Assembly (NCBI GenBank): GCA_963675935.2
Contig: OY780964.2
Span: forward strand, 248,001-312,000
Source: G963675935 sp963675935
GTDB taxonomy: Bacteria; Planctomycetota; Planctomycetia; Pirellulales; Thermoguttaceae
Direction: 5' to 3'
DNA length: 64,000 nt
Positions 1 through 8,946 of this stretch are shown here, one piece after another; position 1 is the first letter of the stretch; every line of letters starts with the position of its first letter. The notes under the pieces were generated by a model. That model ran no database searches. It saw only the letters and a list, made by a program, of their open reading frames with translations, and was not told the origin of the DNA. A program made the translations under genes and the position numbers.

Positions 1-1
1 A

Positions 2-1114
2 CTCGGCTCGCCGTGGGAGTCTGTCGAGCGGCTTCCGGCGACCGGCGAGACGGCGGAATCGCCGATCATGGCAACTCCGCTTGCCGAGTCATCATCCGTC
101 GAAATGCCGCCTGCTGAAATGCCTGCGACTGACGAAATGGCAACGCCGCTTTTGTCGGCGGAACCTCGGCGCGAGCGGTCCGAGCAGTTGGAGCAGGTGG
201 CCCAGCAGGCCGATCGTCAAACGCGGCACGGATGCGAGCTGGCCGGCCGCGGTGCCCATTTCGCGGCCCGCTCGGAGTTTCTGGCGGCGTTGAAATTGGT
301 GGCCGAAGGGCTGGACGCCGAACAGCGAACCGACGCGCACGGCCATGCGTTTCAGGCGGCGCTTACGGCAATGAGTGAGGCCGAGGATTTTCTGCCCAAT
401 GCCTCGCGGCTAGATGGCACGGCCGATCTGGCTCGGACGATCGCCATGCACGCGACGCCGGTGCTGAAAGACCGCGTGGAACCCGTCGCGCCGATGACGG
501 CGCTTTCGAGCTACCTCACGTTTGCCCAGCAGCAGTTCGCGGCCGCGGCCGACCATGAAGTGGCCGGCTCGATGGCCCTGCACGCCCTGGGTAAGTTGCA
601 CTGTGCCCTGGCCCGCGCGAAGTCGGGCCTCGTGCCGGGCGCCGAAACCAAGGCGATGGTTTTCTATCAGGCGGCGTTGCTGGTCTATCCGAACAACTTC
701 ATGGCGGCCAACGATCTCGGCGTGCTTCTGACGCAAAACGGCAACAACGACGGCGCCCGCGCGATGCTCGAACGCAGCATCGCCTTGCGCCAGCAATCGA
801 CCACGTGGCGCAATTTGGCCGTGGTCTATCGGCAGTTGGGGCAAGCCCCGGCGGCCCAGCAGGCCGAGCGTCAAGCGGCGATGCTCGAACAGGCGGAAAT
901 CGCGCGGCGGAAACAAACGCTCGGAACCGCCGACACCAAGGTCCAGTGGACCGACTCGCAAACATTCGCCAAAACCTCGGCCAACACGCCGACCTCGCCC
1001 GGCGCCGTCGCGCAGCCTTCGGAAAAGCCGACGGCCGAATCATCCTCGCAAGACGGACGGCAGCCGTCGGCCGCGCGGCGGACAATGTGGGGATCGCCGG
1101 TCAATCAACGATGA
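2..1114 (+). CDS. TPR-containing protein, 5' end outside window
   Basis: The frame is open from the window edge through an internal ATG at 68, so the gene very likely begins upstream and this is its C-terminal part. The visible protein has an Ala/Gln/Arg-rich N-terminal half. Near residues 195-275 it has TPR-like helical pairs, with motifs such as FYQAALLVYPNNFMAANDLG and WRNLAVVYRQLGQAPAAQQA. The C-terminus is a low-complexity Pro/Ser/Gln tail. The polysaccharide export gene begins 16 nt downstream on the same strand, so the two are probably co-transcribed. An accessory or scaffold role in envelope polysaccharide export is inferred only from that neighbour. Confidence 0.75.
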   Translation, partial: LGSPWESVERLPATGETAESPIMATPLAESSSVEMPPAEMPATDEMATPLLSAEPRRERSEQLEQVAQQADRQTRHGCELAGRGAHFAARSEFLAALKLVAEGLDAEQRTDAHGHAFQAALTAMSEAEDFLPNASRLDGTADLARTIAMHATPVLKDRVEPVAPMTALSSYLTFAQQQFAAAADHEVAGSMALHALGKLHCALARAKSGLVPGAETKAMVFYQAALLVYPNNFMAANDLGVLLTQNGNNDGARAMLERSIALRQQSTTWRNLAVVYRQLGQAPAAQQAERQAAMLEQAEIARRKQTLGTADTKVQWTDSQTFAKTSANTPTSPGAVAQPSEKPTAESSSQDGRQPSAARRTMWGSPVNQR

Positions 1115-1130
1115 GCAAGGCAGCACGGCC

Positions 1131-2441
1131 ATGAAACGAAACCTATTGCATACGGCGGTAAATCGGTTCCACGGACGTTGGATCGCGCTGGGGACGCTGA
1201 TTTTGTTGTCGGTCGCAGTCGTCGGAAGCTGGGGACTGTCCCAATTTTCACGGCTCGATGCAGATGACTTTCGCTCTTCGCTCGACGGCCGCGAAAATGG
1301 GACTGTCCCCCTTCACCGCGCTCCTTCGTCGGCGCGTGTCGCCTCGAAACTCCCGGAAGGTCAACACGAAATTCTGCTATGCCAGGCGATCGGCCCCGCC
1401 GCGCCTTACCCGATTTGCGGAGTGGATTGTTATGAGTGCGGCAATTGCAACCGTTGTCGCCGATGCAATTGGGAGTCGGCCCGCGCCATCGCGTGGCAGG
1501 CTTACGCCCAGGGCGAGTACGTCGGCCACGCCCGGCTTGCCCACGTGCCGGAATATCGCCTGCGCGTCGATGACCAACTCGACATGACCTATCGCCTGAC
1601 GCGCGAGGAAACCTCGACGCCCTACCGGTTGAACGTGGGCGATGAAATCCAGGTCGAGTCGTTCACCGACTCGGAGATCAACAAGAATTTGCTCATTCAG
1701 CCCGACGGCACCATCACGTTGCGGCTCTTGGGCCAGGTTCACGCCACCGGCCGGACGGTCGTGCAACTGCGCGACGCGCTCGAGGAAGCCTACAAAAAAT
1801 ACTACAAGATACCGGCCATCACCGTCACGCCGCTCAAGGTGAACACGAAGCTCGAAGACTTGCGGGCGACGATCGATCGCCGGGCGGGCATCGGCGGCCA
1901 GAGCCAAGCGGTGCGCATTACGCCCGAGGGAACCGTCGCCCTGCCGGCCATCGGCTCGGTGCAGGCCCAGGGCCTGACGCTCCCGGAGTTGCAAATCGAA
2001 CTGAACGAAAGCTATCGGCAAGTGGTCGAGGGCATTCAGGTGATACCGATTTTGGTGCAGCGTGCGCCGCGCTACGTCTACGTGCTCGGCGAAGTTTTCA
2101 AGCCGGGCCGCTACGACCTGACCGGCCCGACTACGGCGATTCAGGCCATCAGCATGGCGGGCAGTTGGCGCGTCGGAGCGAACTTGCGGCAGATCGTCGT
2201 TTTCCGCCGCGGCGACGATTGGCGGCTCTTGGCCACGATGATCAACCTGGAAGGGGCGTTGCAAGGCCGCACGCCTTGCCCCAAGGGCGAAATCTGGATC
2301 GACGATTCCGACGTCATCATCGTGCCGAAGGGCAAGATTCTTCAAGCCGACGACTTCATCGAGTTGGTCTTCACCCGCGGCATCTACGGCGTGTTTCCGA
2401 TGGTCAACTCGATCCAGTTCTCGAAGCTAAGTTCGCTGTAA
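1131..2441 (+). CDS. Wza-like polysaccharide export protein (Poly_export + SLBB)
   Basis: This 436-aa protein has one N-terminal membrane anchor (about residues 15-37). A short Cys-rich segment follows (CGVDCYECGNCNRCRRC, about 97-113). Then come a Poly_export domain (YRLNVGDEIQVESF, LLIQPDGTITLRLLGQV, about 165-240) and SLBB-type beta-grasp repeats (VLGEVFKPGRYDL, about 315-400). Wza/KpsD proteins form the outer-membrane channel for capsule or exopolysaccharide. No polymerase, flippase or tyrosine kinase gene is visible nearby, so the polymer is unknown. A repeat element lies in frame just after the anchor at codons 33-60. The Cys-rich insertion is unusual for the family. Confidence 0.88.
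   Translation: MKRNLLHTAVNRFHGRWIALGTLILLSVAVVGSWGLSQFSRLDADDFRSSLDGRENGTVPLHRAPSSARVASKLPEGQHEILLCQAIGPAAPYPICGVDCYECGNCNRCRRCNWESARAIAWQAYAQGEYVGHARLAHVPEYRLRVDDQLDMTYRLTREETSTPYRLNVGDEIQVESFTDSEINKNLLIQPDGTITLRLLGQVHATGRTVVQLRDALEEAYKKYYKIPAITVTPLKVNTKLEDLRATIDRRAGIGGQSQAVRITPEGTVALPAIGSVQAQGLTLPELQIELNESYRQVVEGIQVIPILVQRAPRYVYVLGEVFKPGRYDLTGPTTAIQAISMAGSWRVGANLRQIVVFRRGDDWRLLATMINLEGALQGRTPCPKGEIWIDDSDVIIVPKGKILQADDFIELVFTRGIYGVFPMVNSIQFSKLSSL
1230..1311. repeat. Inverted repeat inside the polysaccharide export gene
   Basis: Two arms of about 20 nt face each other: GGGGACTGTCCCAATTTTC at 1231-1249 and GAAAATGGGACTGTCCCC at 1293-1310. They enclose about 43 nt. The unit keeps the reading frame and encodes the linker between the membrane anchor and the Cys-rich segment. 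It looks like a small palindromic repeat that entered the gene. Confidence 0.7.
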
Positions 2442-2494
2442 CAAAATAGTAGGCACACGCGGACTGCGACTGTTACAAAGTGCGAACAGCTACC

Positions 2495-2848
2495 ATGTCG
2501 GAATATCCGTTTGGAAGACATGAATTGCTAAAAAGGCTCGGCCGAGCCGCCCAGGTTCGTGCCGTGGTCACGATGCTCTTCGTCATTCCCATGATGGTGG
2601 CGGCTGGAATCGTGGCCGAGGCATTTCCTGATAATAACGGCAAAGGAATTGTCGGCGGATTGATTTTTGTCGCAGGTTTGATTTTCGTGTCGTGGCTGAT
2701 GACCGAGTTCTATTGCAAGCGAAGAGTGACGTGTCCGATCTGCGGCGGCAGTCTTTGGAAATGCGGCACGGGCAATTTCAAACCCCGGCACATGCGTCTG
2801 CGAGGCGACATCAGCGAGTGCCCGACGTGTCATGCTAGGATCGAATAA
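2495..2848 (+). CDS. Small membrane protein with C-terminal zinc ribbon
   Basis: This 117-aa protein has two hydrophobic helices (about residues 20-42 and 48-68) and a C-terminal four-cysteine zinc ribbon. The ligand pairs are CPIC and CPTC, about 36 residues apart. The ATG at 2495 (MSEYPFG) is preferred over an in-frame GTG at 2480. The gene lies 53 nt after the polysaccharide export gene on the same strand. The family is not recognised. The zinc-ribbon half suggests protein or nucleic-acid binding at the inner membrane, but no function can be assigned. Confidence 0.65.
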   Translation: MSEYPFGRHELLKRLGRAAQVRAVVTMLFVIPMMVAAGIVAEAFPDNNGKGIVGGLIFVAGLIFVSWLMTEFYCKRRVTCPICGGSLWKCGTGNFKPRHMRLRGDISECPTCHARIE

Positions 2849-2883
2849 GGGAACGACGAGTTGCAATGAGTATTGCAGTGAAG

Positions 2884-3085
2884 TTGGGCCGAAGGCCCTT
2901 TGGTTCTCCCAGCCCAGGGCACCGCCCTGGTCTGTGAGTTGCCGCGTGGCAGTCGCATCGGCCCAACGGGCCAACCGTTCATCGTGGCGAACCGTTGGCC
3001 CGCTGGGCCGGTACTGCGATGTGATTCTCTCGCATACCCAGGGCAGCGGCCCTGGGCTGGGAGAACGGTCGCCCCTTCGGGGCTG
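2884..3085. repeat. About 200-bp palindromic intergenic repeat, copy A
   Basis: The unit starts with TTGGGCCGAAGGCCCTTTGG. It contains opposed arms (GTTCTCCCAGCCCAGGGC on the left, GCCCTGGGCTGGGAGAAC on the right) around a second palindrome (ATCGGCCCAACGGGCC...). It matches the repeat at 11162-11364 over its full length in the same orientation. It fills the gap between the convergent zinc-ribbon gene and the permease gene and could form a large cruciform. Confidence 0.85.
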
Positions 3086-3129
3086 AAAATGCCGAAATTC
3101 TTGCCGTTTCGTGAAGTTGCATCTGCCGC

Positions 3130-4260
3130 TTACGCCAGCGTCTTGTGGAACCTCCGCACGGCCAGCCAAAGCGTGGCGACGCCCATCAGAAGCAGCGGAA
3201 GCATCTGCGTCCAAAGTATCTCCATGCCCACGCCCTTCAAGAAGATGCCGCGAACGATCACCAAAAAGTAACGCATCGGATTGACCAGCGTCATCCATTG
3301 CACGACCTCGGGCATGTTGGCGACGGGAAACGCGAAGCCGGAGAGCAGCATCATCGGAAAGAAGATGAAAAACACGGTCATCATCGCCTGCTGCTGGGTT
3401 TCGCTCACCGTCGAAATCAACAGGCCGACGCCCAACGTCGTCATCAGATAGAGCGCCGTGGCCAGCAGCAACAGCGGCAGGCTGCCCGCGATTGGAACCT
3501 CGAACCAAAAAACGCCGATCAACACCACGAGAAGCACATCGACAAACCCGATCAGGGCGAACGGAATCGTCTTGCCCAGGATGAACTCGGCCGGCGTGAT
3601 CGGCGTGACCATGATCTGCTCCATCGTGCCGATCTCCTTTTCGCGAACCACGGCCATGCTCGTCAGCAGCAGCGTGGCCAGCGAGACGACGACGACCAGC
3701 ACGCCGGGCACGTAGAAATTGCGGCTTTCCAGGTTTTCGTTGAACCACGCGCGGGTGCGCAGGTCGAGCGTGCCGGTGCGCCCGGCCGGTCCCATCGCCC
3801 GCTCGACGCGCTCGGCCAACACCCGTTCGGAATAGGCCGTGGCGATTTTCACCGAGTAGCCCAGCACGATGTTCGCCGTGTTCGAGTCGGTGCCATCGAT
3901 CAAAATTTGCAGCGGAGCGGTTCGGCCGGCCGCCAGTTTCTCGGCGAAACCGTGGTTGAAACGCAGCACGATGGTCACGTCGTTGCGGTCCAGCAGTCGG
4001 CGGGCGGAATCGTCGTCGCCGACCCGGGCGACCACGTCGAAATAGCCCGAGCGAACGAATCGGGCCGCCACGTCGCGGCTCTCTTGGCTGTTGTCGAGGT
4101 CGTAGACGGCCGTCCGCACGTGTTGCACGTCGGTCGAGACGGCGTAGCCGATCACCAGCACCTGAAAGCACGGCATCAAGAAGACCACGAGCCGCATCCG
4201 CGGGTCTCGAAAGACCTGGATGAACTCCTTGATCAGCATGTGTTTCACGCGTTCGAACAT
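3130..4260 (-). CDS. ABC-2 type efflux permease (YbhR-like)
   Basis: This 376-aa inner-membrane protein has the ABC-2 exporter layout. One N-terminal TM helix is at about residues 22-42. A periplasmic domain follows (DGTDSNTANIVLGY, WFNENLESRNFYVPG), then five C-terminal TM helices from about 190. The motif REKEIGTMEQIMVTPITPAEF is typical of YbhR/YbhS. It pairs with the permease at 8947-10080 and with the two ATPases and HlyD protein further right to form a CecR-YbhGFSR-like drug exporter. In this window it is separated from its operon partners by a 4.7 kb accessory block, so it may now need its own promoter. Confidence 0.88.
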   Translation of the reverse strand: MFERVKHMLIKEFIQVFRDPRMRLVVFLMPCFQVLVIGYAVSTDVQHVRTAVYDLDNSQESRDVAARFVRSGYFDVVARVGDDDSARRLLDRNDVTIVLRFNHGFAEKLAAGRTAPLQILIDGTDSNTANIVLGYSVKIATAYSERVLAERVERAMGPAGRTGTLDLRTRAWFNENLESRNFYVPGVLVVVVSLATLLLTSMAVVREKEIGTMEQIMVTPITPAEFILGKTIPFALIGFVDVLLVVLIGVFWFEVPIAGSLPLLLLATALYLMTTLGVGLLISTVSETQQQAMMTVFFIFFPMMLLSGFAFPVANMPEVVQWMTLVNPMRYFLVIVRGIFLKGVGMEILWTQMLPLLLMGVATLWLAVRRFHKTLA

Positions 4261-4318
4261 CGCTGGTGGTCAGTGGTTAGTGGTCAGTTTCCTGACTGTC
4301 AGCTTGATAATGTCCTAA

Positions 4319-4347
4319 TAGCCGGGGGCCAACGGCCCGCGGAATGT
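4319..4347. repeat. 29-bp palindromic repeat, left copy of an inverted pair
   Basis: TAGCCGGGGGCCAACGGCCC... is repeated perfectly in inverse orientation at 8898-8926. The core (GGGCC-AACG-GGCCC type) is itself a hairpin. The pair brackets the accessory block that separates the two efflux permease genes. Confidence 0.85.
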
Positions 4348-4372
4348 GCTTTCCATCACCAATGATGCCGAT

Positions 4373-4633
4373 ATTAATTCTACTGTATCACGTTGTAGAT
4401 CGACGTAACCTGAAAAACCATTGGCAGTTGCGGCAACTTATGGTTGGTGTCATGCAAACCTCGTAGTTTCAATGCATTTTGGCCACTTGCGCGAATTTCC
4501 CGAGGAATCCAGGTGCTAGCACTTATCCACGCAGTCGGTCACGCATCGGATGAGCCTTGTCATGCTAGCATCGACAATTCGTTGCGCACTAACAGGTTAA
4601 GTCACGTTCTCAAAGTGATACAGTAGAATTAAT
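4373..4633. mobile_element. 261-bp MITE-like element with 19-bp terminal inverted repeats
   Basis: Perfect terminal inverted repeats ATTAATTCTACTGTATCAC are at 4373-4391 and, reversed, at 4615-4633. Similarity continues inward more loosely (CGTAACCTG against CTTAACCTG). The interior has no convincing reading frame and contains GCTAGC-type palindromes. No clear target duplication was seen. Size and structure fit a non-autonomous transposable element. Its ends do not match the insertion sequence at 5985-7446. Confidence 0.75.
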
Positions 4634-4692
4634 TACCTGACGATCAATAGCCTCGTCGCCCATGCCGGAAGAATTGTGCGGGCGGCAAAGCC

Positions 4693-4947
4693 TCACAAAT
4701 CCCGCCACGCTTCGTCTTCCTCCGGCCGGAGCCAATCTTTGGCGAGCGTTTGTTCGCTTGCCAGCGCGGCTGATTGCTCGCGCCGCTGCTGTTTGGCGTC
4801 CTGAATTCGTTTTTCAAATTCCTCGCGGCCCTCGCGGAAGAACGCGGCCTCTTCCTCCCGCGTCATGCCGCGGACTTGCTTGCGAATCGCCTCCTGGGCC
4901 TTTCGCTTCATCGCGATACAGTCAAAAATTTTATTCTTGGCTTTCAT
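4693..4947 (-). CDS. Small charged protein of unknown function
   Basis: The gene encodes 84 aa, highly charged and predicted helical (MKRKAQEAIRKQVRGMTREE, FEKRIQDAKQQRREQ). It starts 6 nt after the stop codon of the interrupted protease gene, so the two probably formed one transcription unit. Proteins of this general look (short, starting MK..DC..MKR.AQE, with a MTREEE segment) often sit beside toxin-like genes, but no toxin partner is visible here. Function unassigned. Confidence 0.6.
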   Translation of the reverse strand: MKAKNKIFDCIAMKRKAQEAIRKQVRGMTREEEAAFFREGREEFEKRIQDAKQQRREQSAALASEQTLAKDWLRPEEDEAWRDL

Positions 4948-5984
4948 AGTCGATTACTCAAGCTGTTTTTTGCACTCTGCTATCTTTTTATCGCACCACG
5001 CCGTATCCCGGACAAATTTTTTTGCCGTTTCAAAGCATGCCATTGCTTGCTCATACTTCCCCATGTTTTCGTAGATATTTCCTATGTTAATATAACAAAT
5101 GGCTTCGCTTGGTGATTTTAGTCGGATCGCAATCTTGTAGGCTTCAATGGCCTTCCAGTCTTCGTTGAGTGATGTACACACAGCACCGATTTTAAAATAC
5201 GTATTCGGATCGTTGGGGCCGAGTTCCGCCGCCATCTCAAAGTCGGCCAATGCTTTCAAATGATGTTCTAGCTCGTCATGAAGACAACCTCGCAGTTTGT
5301 ATGCTGTTGGACACCGTGGGACCAACTTAACCAACGAATCTGCTGCTACTACAGCCTCGCTAAATCTTGCTTCCCGTGATAGACACTCGATCAAGTGCTT
5401 GTAGGCAGGGGAAAAGGTGGCATTCAGTTCAATACATTTCTGAAAGGACTTCTTCGCCAACTGGTGGTCCTTGTTATTCCTGTGTCGTTCGTTGAATTTG
5501 TCGATCGCTTCCGTATGAGGCGAATCACGATAGATTTGTTTCAACCCACGACTTTCGGCGGCCCGTCCAATCGTGTAGTGTACCAAGTATTCGTATTTTC
5601 CGAATTCCGAAGGAATAACATTCTTAAAGTTTTGCAACACCGTATCGTATTCACCGCTGCCGATTTGTGTGTTGGCTGCCAAAAGTCGCCCAGCCTTTCT
5701 GCCCTGTCCATCTTTGTTCAATCGCTTCTCTTCAAATAACAGCCCAAACGAGTCAAGATACGCATTCCTTTCCTCGCTCTCGATTCCGGCACCGCGCCAT
5801 AGCTCCCTAGAGTTGCTTTGCCCTTTTACAAATGTGAGAATATGAGATGCCGGAATGGCGAAGTTCAAATTTTGTCCACCAAGTCGTTGAGCGGTAACCA
5901 CGCCAACCACTTGGCCCGTTGAGTTTAGCAGCGGTCCTCCACTCGATCCAGCGCTGATTGGTGCGGTGGTCTGAAGCCACCAAA

Positions 5985-7446
5985 CAGTAGTTTCTAGGAC
6001 TTTTTGATATTCACAAGGACGCCCCTTTCGGGACATCATGCGGTTTGGAAACATCTCGCTTGATACCCGAAAGGAGAGCGTCATGGATGATATTAAGGAG
6101 CTTTGCTCGGAATGGCAATCGCTTTTGGAAAACTTTCGCGGAGTTTTTACCCTCGGCGGTTGGGTACGGTTCACCCAATGGGCCACCGGAACCGTCCTGT
6201 GTTCCGAGGAACACACGATTACCCAGATACTCACCGGACTCGGTTTGGAGACTCAGTGGCGAAACGTCGAGTGCTTCGCGGAATATGGAGCGTGGGACCG
6301 CGAGGCCGTCGAACGCCAGTTGATGCGGTTGGTCGAACAAGAACATCCGGCACGATGGGGAAGGTATCATCCCGTGGCCATTGACGACACCAAAGAACAT
6401 CGAACCAGCGCGGACGTGTGGGGAACTTGCACCTTCCACGAATCCGGCGCGCGGAGTCCCAACCGCGCCACGACGGTCCGCGCGCACAACTGGGTCGTCA
6501 TGGGCGATCTCGCACCAGGCAAGCCGTGGACCTACATGCCCACCGCGTCGCGGCTGTATTTTCGCAAGAGCCAATTGCCCGCCGGCGAACGGTTTCAGAC
6601 CAAAACGGCGATGGCGGTGGAGATGCTCCGCGAGGTCGATGCGGAATCGGCGGCCTCGGTTTTGGCCGCGTTTGACGGGGCTTATGCGATGGAAACGGTC
6701 ATCAAGCCGTGCTTGAATCCACCCGAGGGAAAACGTCGCATCGAGTTCGTCACGCGATTGCGGCGCGACGCTCGCTTGTACGAGCCGTTGGCCGCGTCGG
6801 CCAAAAATCCGAAAGGCGGTCGGCCGCGCAAATGGGGAAAACGTTTGCCAGCGCCCCAGGAACACGACAAGTGGAATATGCCTTGGCGGCAAGGCCGCGC
6901 CTACGTCTACGGCCGCATCCGCACATTCCGCTACAAGTGCCTGCAATGCTGTTGGTCGGTCAGCGGCCCCGAACAACTCATGGCCGCGTTTGTGTTCGAG
7001 GTGCCTGGCTACGACAAACTGTGGGCGACGATCACCAGCGCCTCCGACTTGTCGGCGAGCCAAACACTTTCCGCCAACAGCGGACGCTTTCGGCAGGAAG
7101 ATGGATTCCGCGATCACAAGCAGCGATTGGGCATGGAAGAATGTCGGGCGTGGACGAAGGAGCCGGTGTTGCGAACGTTCCAAATCCAGATGACGACGCT
7201 GACGTTGCTGCGGCTGATGCAGTTTCGCCTGGCCGACCGTTTCGGCGAGAGTTGGTGTCCGCCACCGCCTTGGAACTCGGGCAAACGTCACGTGTCGATC
7301 CTCGATCTGCGTCGATTGTTCTGGAAGCATCGTTCGAGGTTTTCGCAAGTCATGTCCGCCTTGAACGACTTGGAAAAACCTCCCCAAACCAAATATCTCA
7401 GCGGCCAGCCCACCAGCCGGGCCGCTTAAAGTCCTAGAAACTACTG
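5985..7446 (+). mobile_element. Insertion sequence, 1462 bp, with 19-bp inverted repeats and 6-bp target duplication
   Basis: The perfect terminal inverted repeats CAGTAGTTTCTAGGACTTT are at 5985-6003 and, reversed, at 7428-7446. The target duplication ACCAAA is at 5979-5984 and 7447-7452. One transposase gene fills the element. The boundaries are confirmed independently because excision restores the protease reading frame. The ends and the target length do not let me assign the IS family firmly. Confidence 0.95.
6083..7429 (+). CDS. IS transposase, DDE type
   Basis: This 448-aa transposase has motifs of an RNase-H-fold DDE enzyme of the IS701/IS4-like superfamily. They are IDDTKEHRTS (first Asp, about residue 100), VLAAFDGAYA (second Asp, about 195), and a late acidic helix (RFRQEDGFRDHKQRLGMEEC, about 325-345) that could carry the Glu. 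ATG 6083 is chosen because AAGGAGAGCG lies just before it. An in-frame ATG at 6038 has no such site. The gene runs to within 17 nt of the right inverted repeat. It is full length with no frameshift, so the element may still be active. Confidence 0.9.
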   Translation: MDDIKELCSEWQSLLENFRGVFTLGGWVRFTQWATGTVLCSEEHTITQILTGLGLETQWRNVECFAEYGAWDREAVERQLMRLVEQEHPARWGRYHPVAIDDTKEHRTSADVWGTCTFHESGARSPNRATTVRAHNWVVMGDLAPGKPWTYMPTASRLYFRKSQLPAGERFQTKTAMAVEMLREVDAESAASVLAAFDGAYAMETVIKPCLNPPEGKRRIEFVTRLRRDARLYEPLAASAKNPKGGRPRKWGKRLPAPQEHDKWNMPWRQGRAYVYGRIRTFRYKCLQCCWSVSGPEQLMAAFVFEVPGYDKLWATITSASDLSASQTLSANSGRFRQEDGFRDHKQRLGMEECRAWTKEPVLRTFQIQMTTLTLLRLMQFRLADRFGESWCPPPPWNSGKRHVSILDLRRLFWKHRSRFSQVMSALNDLEKPPQTKYLSGQPTSRAA

Positions 7447-8545
7447 ACCAAATGCCCTTGATGATTTCTCGCTTGCCGCTGACAATGCCTTCGCTCAATG
7501 AGGATTCCAGTCCCCTAGGGCTTCCGATAGCATAAACCTTCTGGCCGACCGGTGGTTCTTTCCCCTCTGCGATTCCGAGGGCAGCAAATGGTTTGGAATC
7601 GTTTGATCGCTCCGTACCCACAAGCAAAACCGCTAGGTCCACGTCTGCTTGCTCCATCACAATACTGCAAATGCTCCCTGAACGACCATCATCTAGTCGT
7701 ACCTCTGCGGTTGCTGCAGATCGGATCACATGATAATTCGTCAGGAGGTAGGCATAGCGGAATGGACACCGTGTTATCGAAGGTTCTGTCAACGAATAAC
7801 TCGGGGCGAGTGTTCCCACCAACTCCCGAGGAATGAAGAATCCCGAACCCTGACCAGCATCGAAGCCAAGATCGTCTTTTGTCAAAATAGTGGCAATAGC
7901 GGCGCGAGAATTCGCATAGAGGGCGACCAAATCAAGGGGCTTTGCCAGGGGCGTGGCATCTTTGGGCTTCGCGGATACTGCCAGTGGCGATTGATTATCC
8001 GACTTCTGTCCGTATTTCAAGGGAGTATTCTCCGCAGGCGCAGAATATCTGACCTCTTGCGTAGACACAACTACGGGATCCTCTCTCCCCCAATTCTTCT
8101 CTTTCGCCTTGCGTTGTTCGACTTCCCTCGCAGATTGAATTCGCTCGCCAGTGCTTTTTGCTGTTAAGAAGATGACAGCAAAAAGTATTGAAATGCCGCA
8201 TGCACAAAAAATGACGATCATGCCATATCGAGATCTCGCAGGAAGTATTAACTTTGAAATCAGTGCTATTGACGCGGGAACATTAATGATAATACTGGAG
8301 GCAACCCCGTTGTTTTTTGGCGGACAAGCCATTGGTATGGGAGGAGGGATGGTTGATGCAGATTTGCTCAACGGATCCCCAAACAGTCCTCGCACCCGTC
8401 CAGCCGGAACCCAAGGCCCATCAGGGGCGTTGCTGACCAGAGTCTCGGTTGAAATCGTTTCATCTTTTGCGAGGCTGCGCAATTGCGCACTCGAAACCGG
8501 TCCGATCCGTTCCGCCATCAGCTTGTAAAACCATTGCGATGCCAT

Positions 8546-8897
8546 TCAGTTATCCTCTCCCTTTCACCCTTCTCTGTCGTTCTCGCTAAATAGCCATTCT
8601 GTGACATGAACGCATTTACAGACGACACCACCAGCAGCCTACAGAATCATGCCATGCTGGTCAATCACCCTCTGCGGTACGGGCCACCCTGAAAATGGCC
8701 CAATTCTTGATCTGGACAAATCGTCCCGCGTGGTGCATCATAATGCCGTCCAATTCTCGCTGTTCACAAACGCCGAAAAACGGTTGATGGATTGGAAATT
8801 GGAAAAACGACGACTTGTTGACCAACTGCAATAAACCAAACACGGGCATTGGATAACCGTCTCGGAGTAATGTCAGGTTCGAGAGCATTGGCAATAA
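8546..8897. other. Noncoding gap upstream of the protease gene
   Basis: I see no credible gene here. The region must contain the promoter of the protease gene (minus strand). Short frames in it have no recognisable features. Confidence 0.5.
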
Positions 8898-8926
8898 ACA
8901 TTCCGCGGGCCGTTGGCCCCCGGCTA
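8898..8926. repeat. 29-bp palindromic repeat, right copy of an inverted pair
   Basis: Exact reverse complement of 4319-4347. It lies 20 nt from the stop codon of the second permease gene, marking the right edge of the accessory block. Confidence 0.85.
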
Positions 8927-8946
8927 TTTGCATCACAACCTCCACA

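Larger units (their letters stand above)
4954..8545 (-). pseudogene. GYF-trypsin-TPR protease gene split by an insertion sequence
   Basis: Removing the element at 5985-7446 and one 6-bp target copy joins the flanks in frame (..GKREIIKGI-WWLQTTAPIS..) and gives a 707-aa protein. Its order is an N-terminal GYF_2 domain (WFYKLMAERIGPVSSAQLRSL), one TM helix (about 105-125), a trypsin/HtrA-like protease domain and C-terminal TPRs (WKAIEAYKIAIRLKSPSEA). The His (TNYHVI) and Asp (DVDLAVL) of the triad are in the upstream fragment. The Ser (GSSGGP) is in the downstream fragment. Neither half can be an active protease. Both halves remain free of other stops, so the insertion looks recent. Confidence 0.92.

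Noticed and set aside
2528..4365. Long frames on both strands across the permease gene
   Set aside because: High-GC shadow frames with Arg/Ala/Gly- or His/Gln-rich composition and no motifs. The permease frame has clear TM helices and ABC-2 signatures.
4444..4626. A 60-aa plus-strand frame in the MITE
   Set aside because: No ribosome-binding site, motifs or hydrophobic pattern; it lies wholly within a non-autonomous element.
6011..8545. An 844-aa minus-strand frame running from the protease through the insertion sequence
   Set aside because: It is the protease N-terminus read into the antisense of the transposase. The IS boundaries and the rejoined frame explain it, so it is not a real fusion gene.
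8661..8945. A 94-aa minus-strand frame
   Set aside because: Includes the 29-bp repeat and lacks any protein-like pattern; treated as noncoding.
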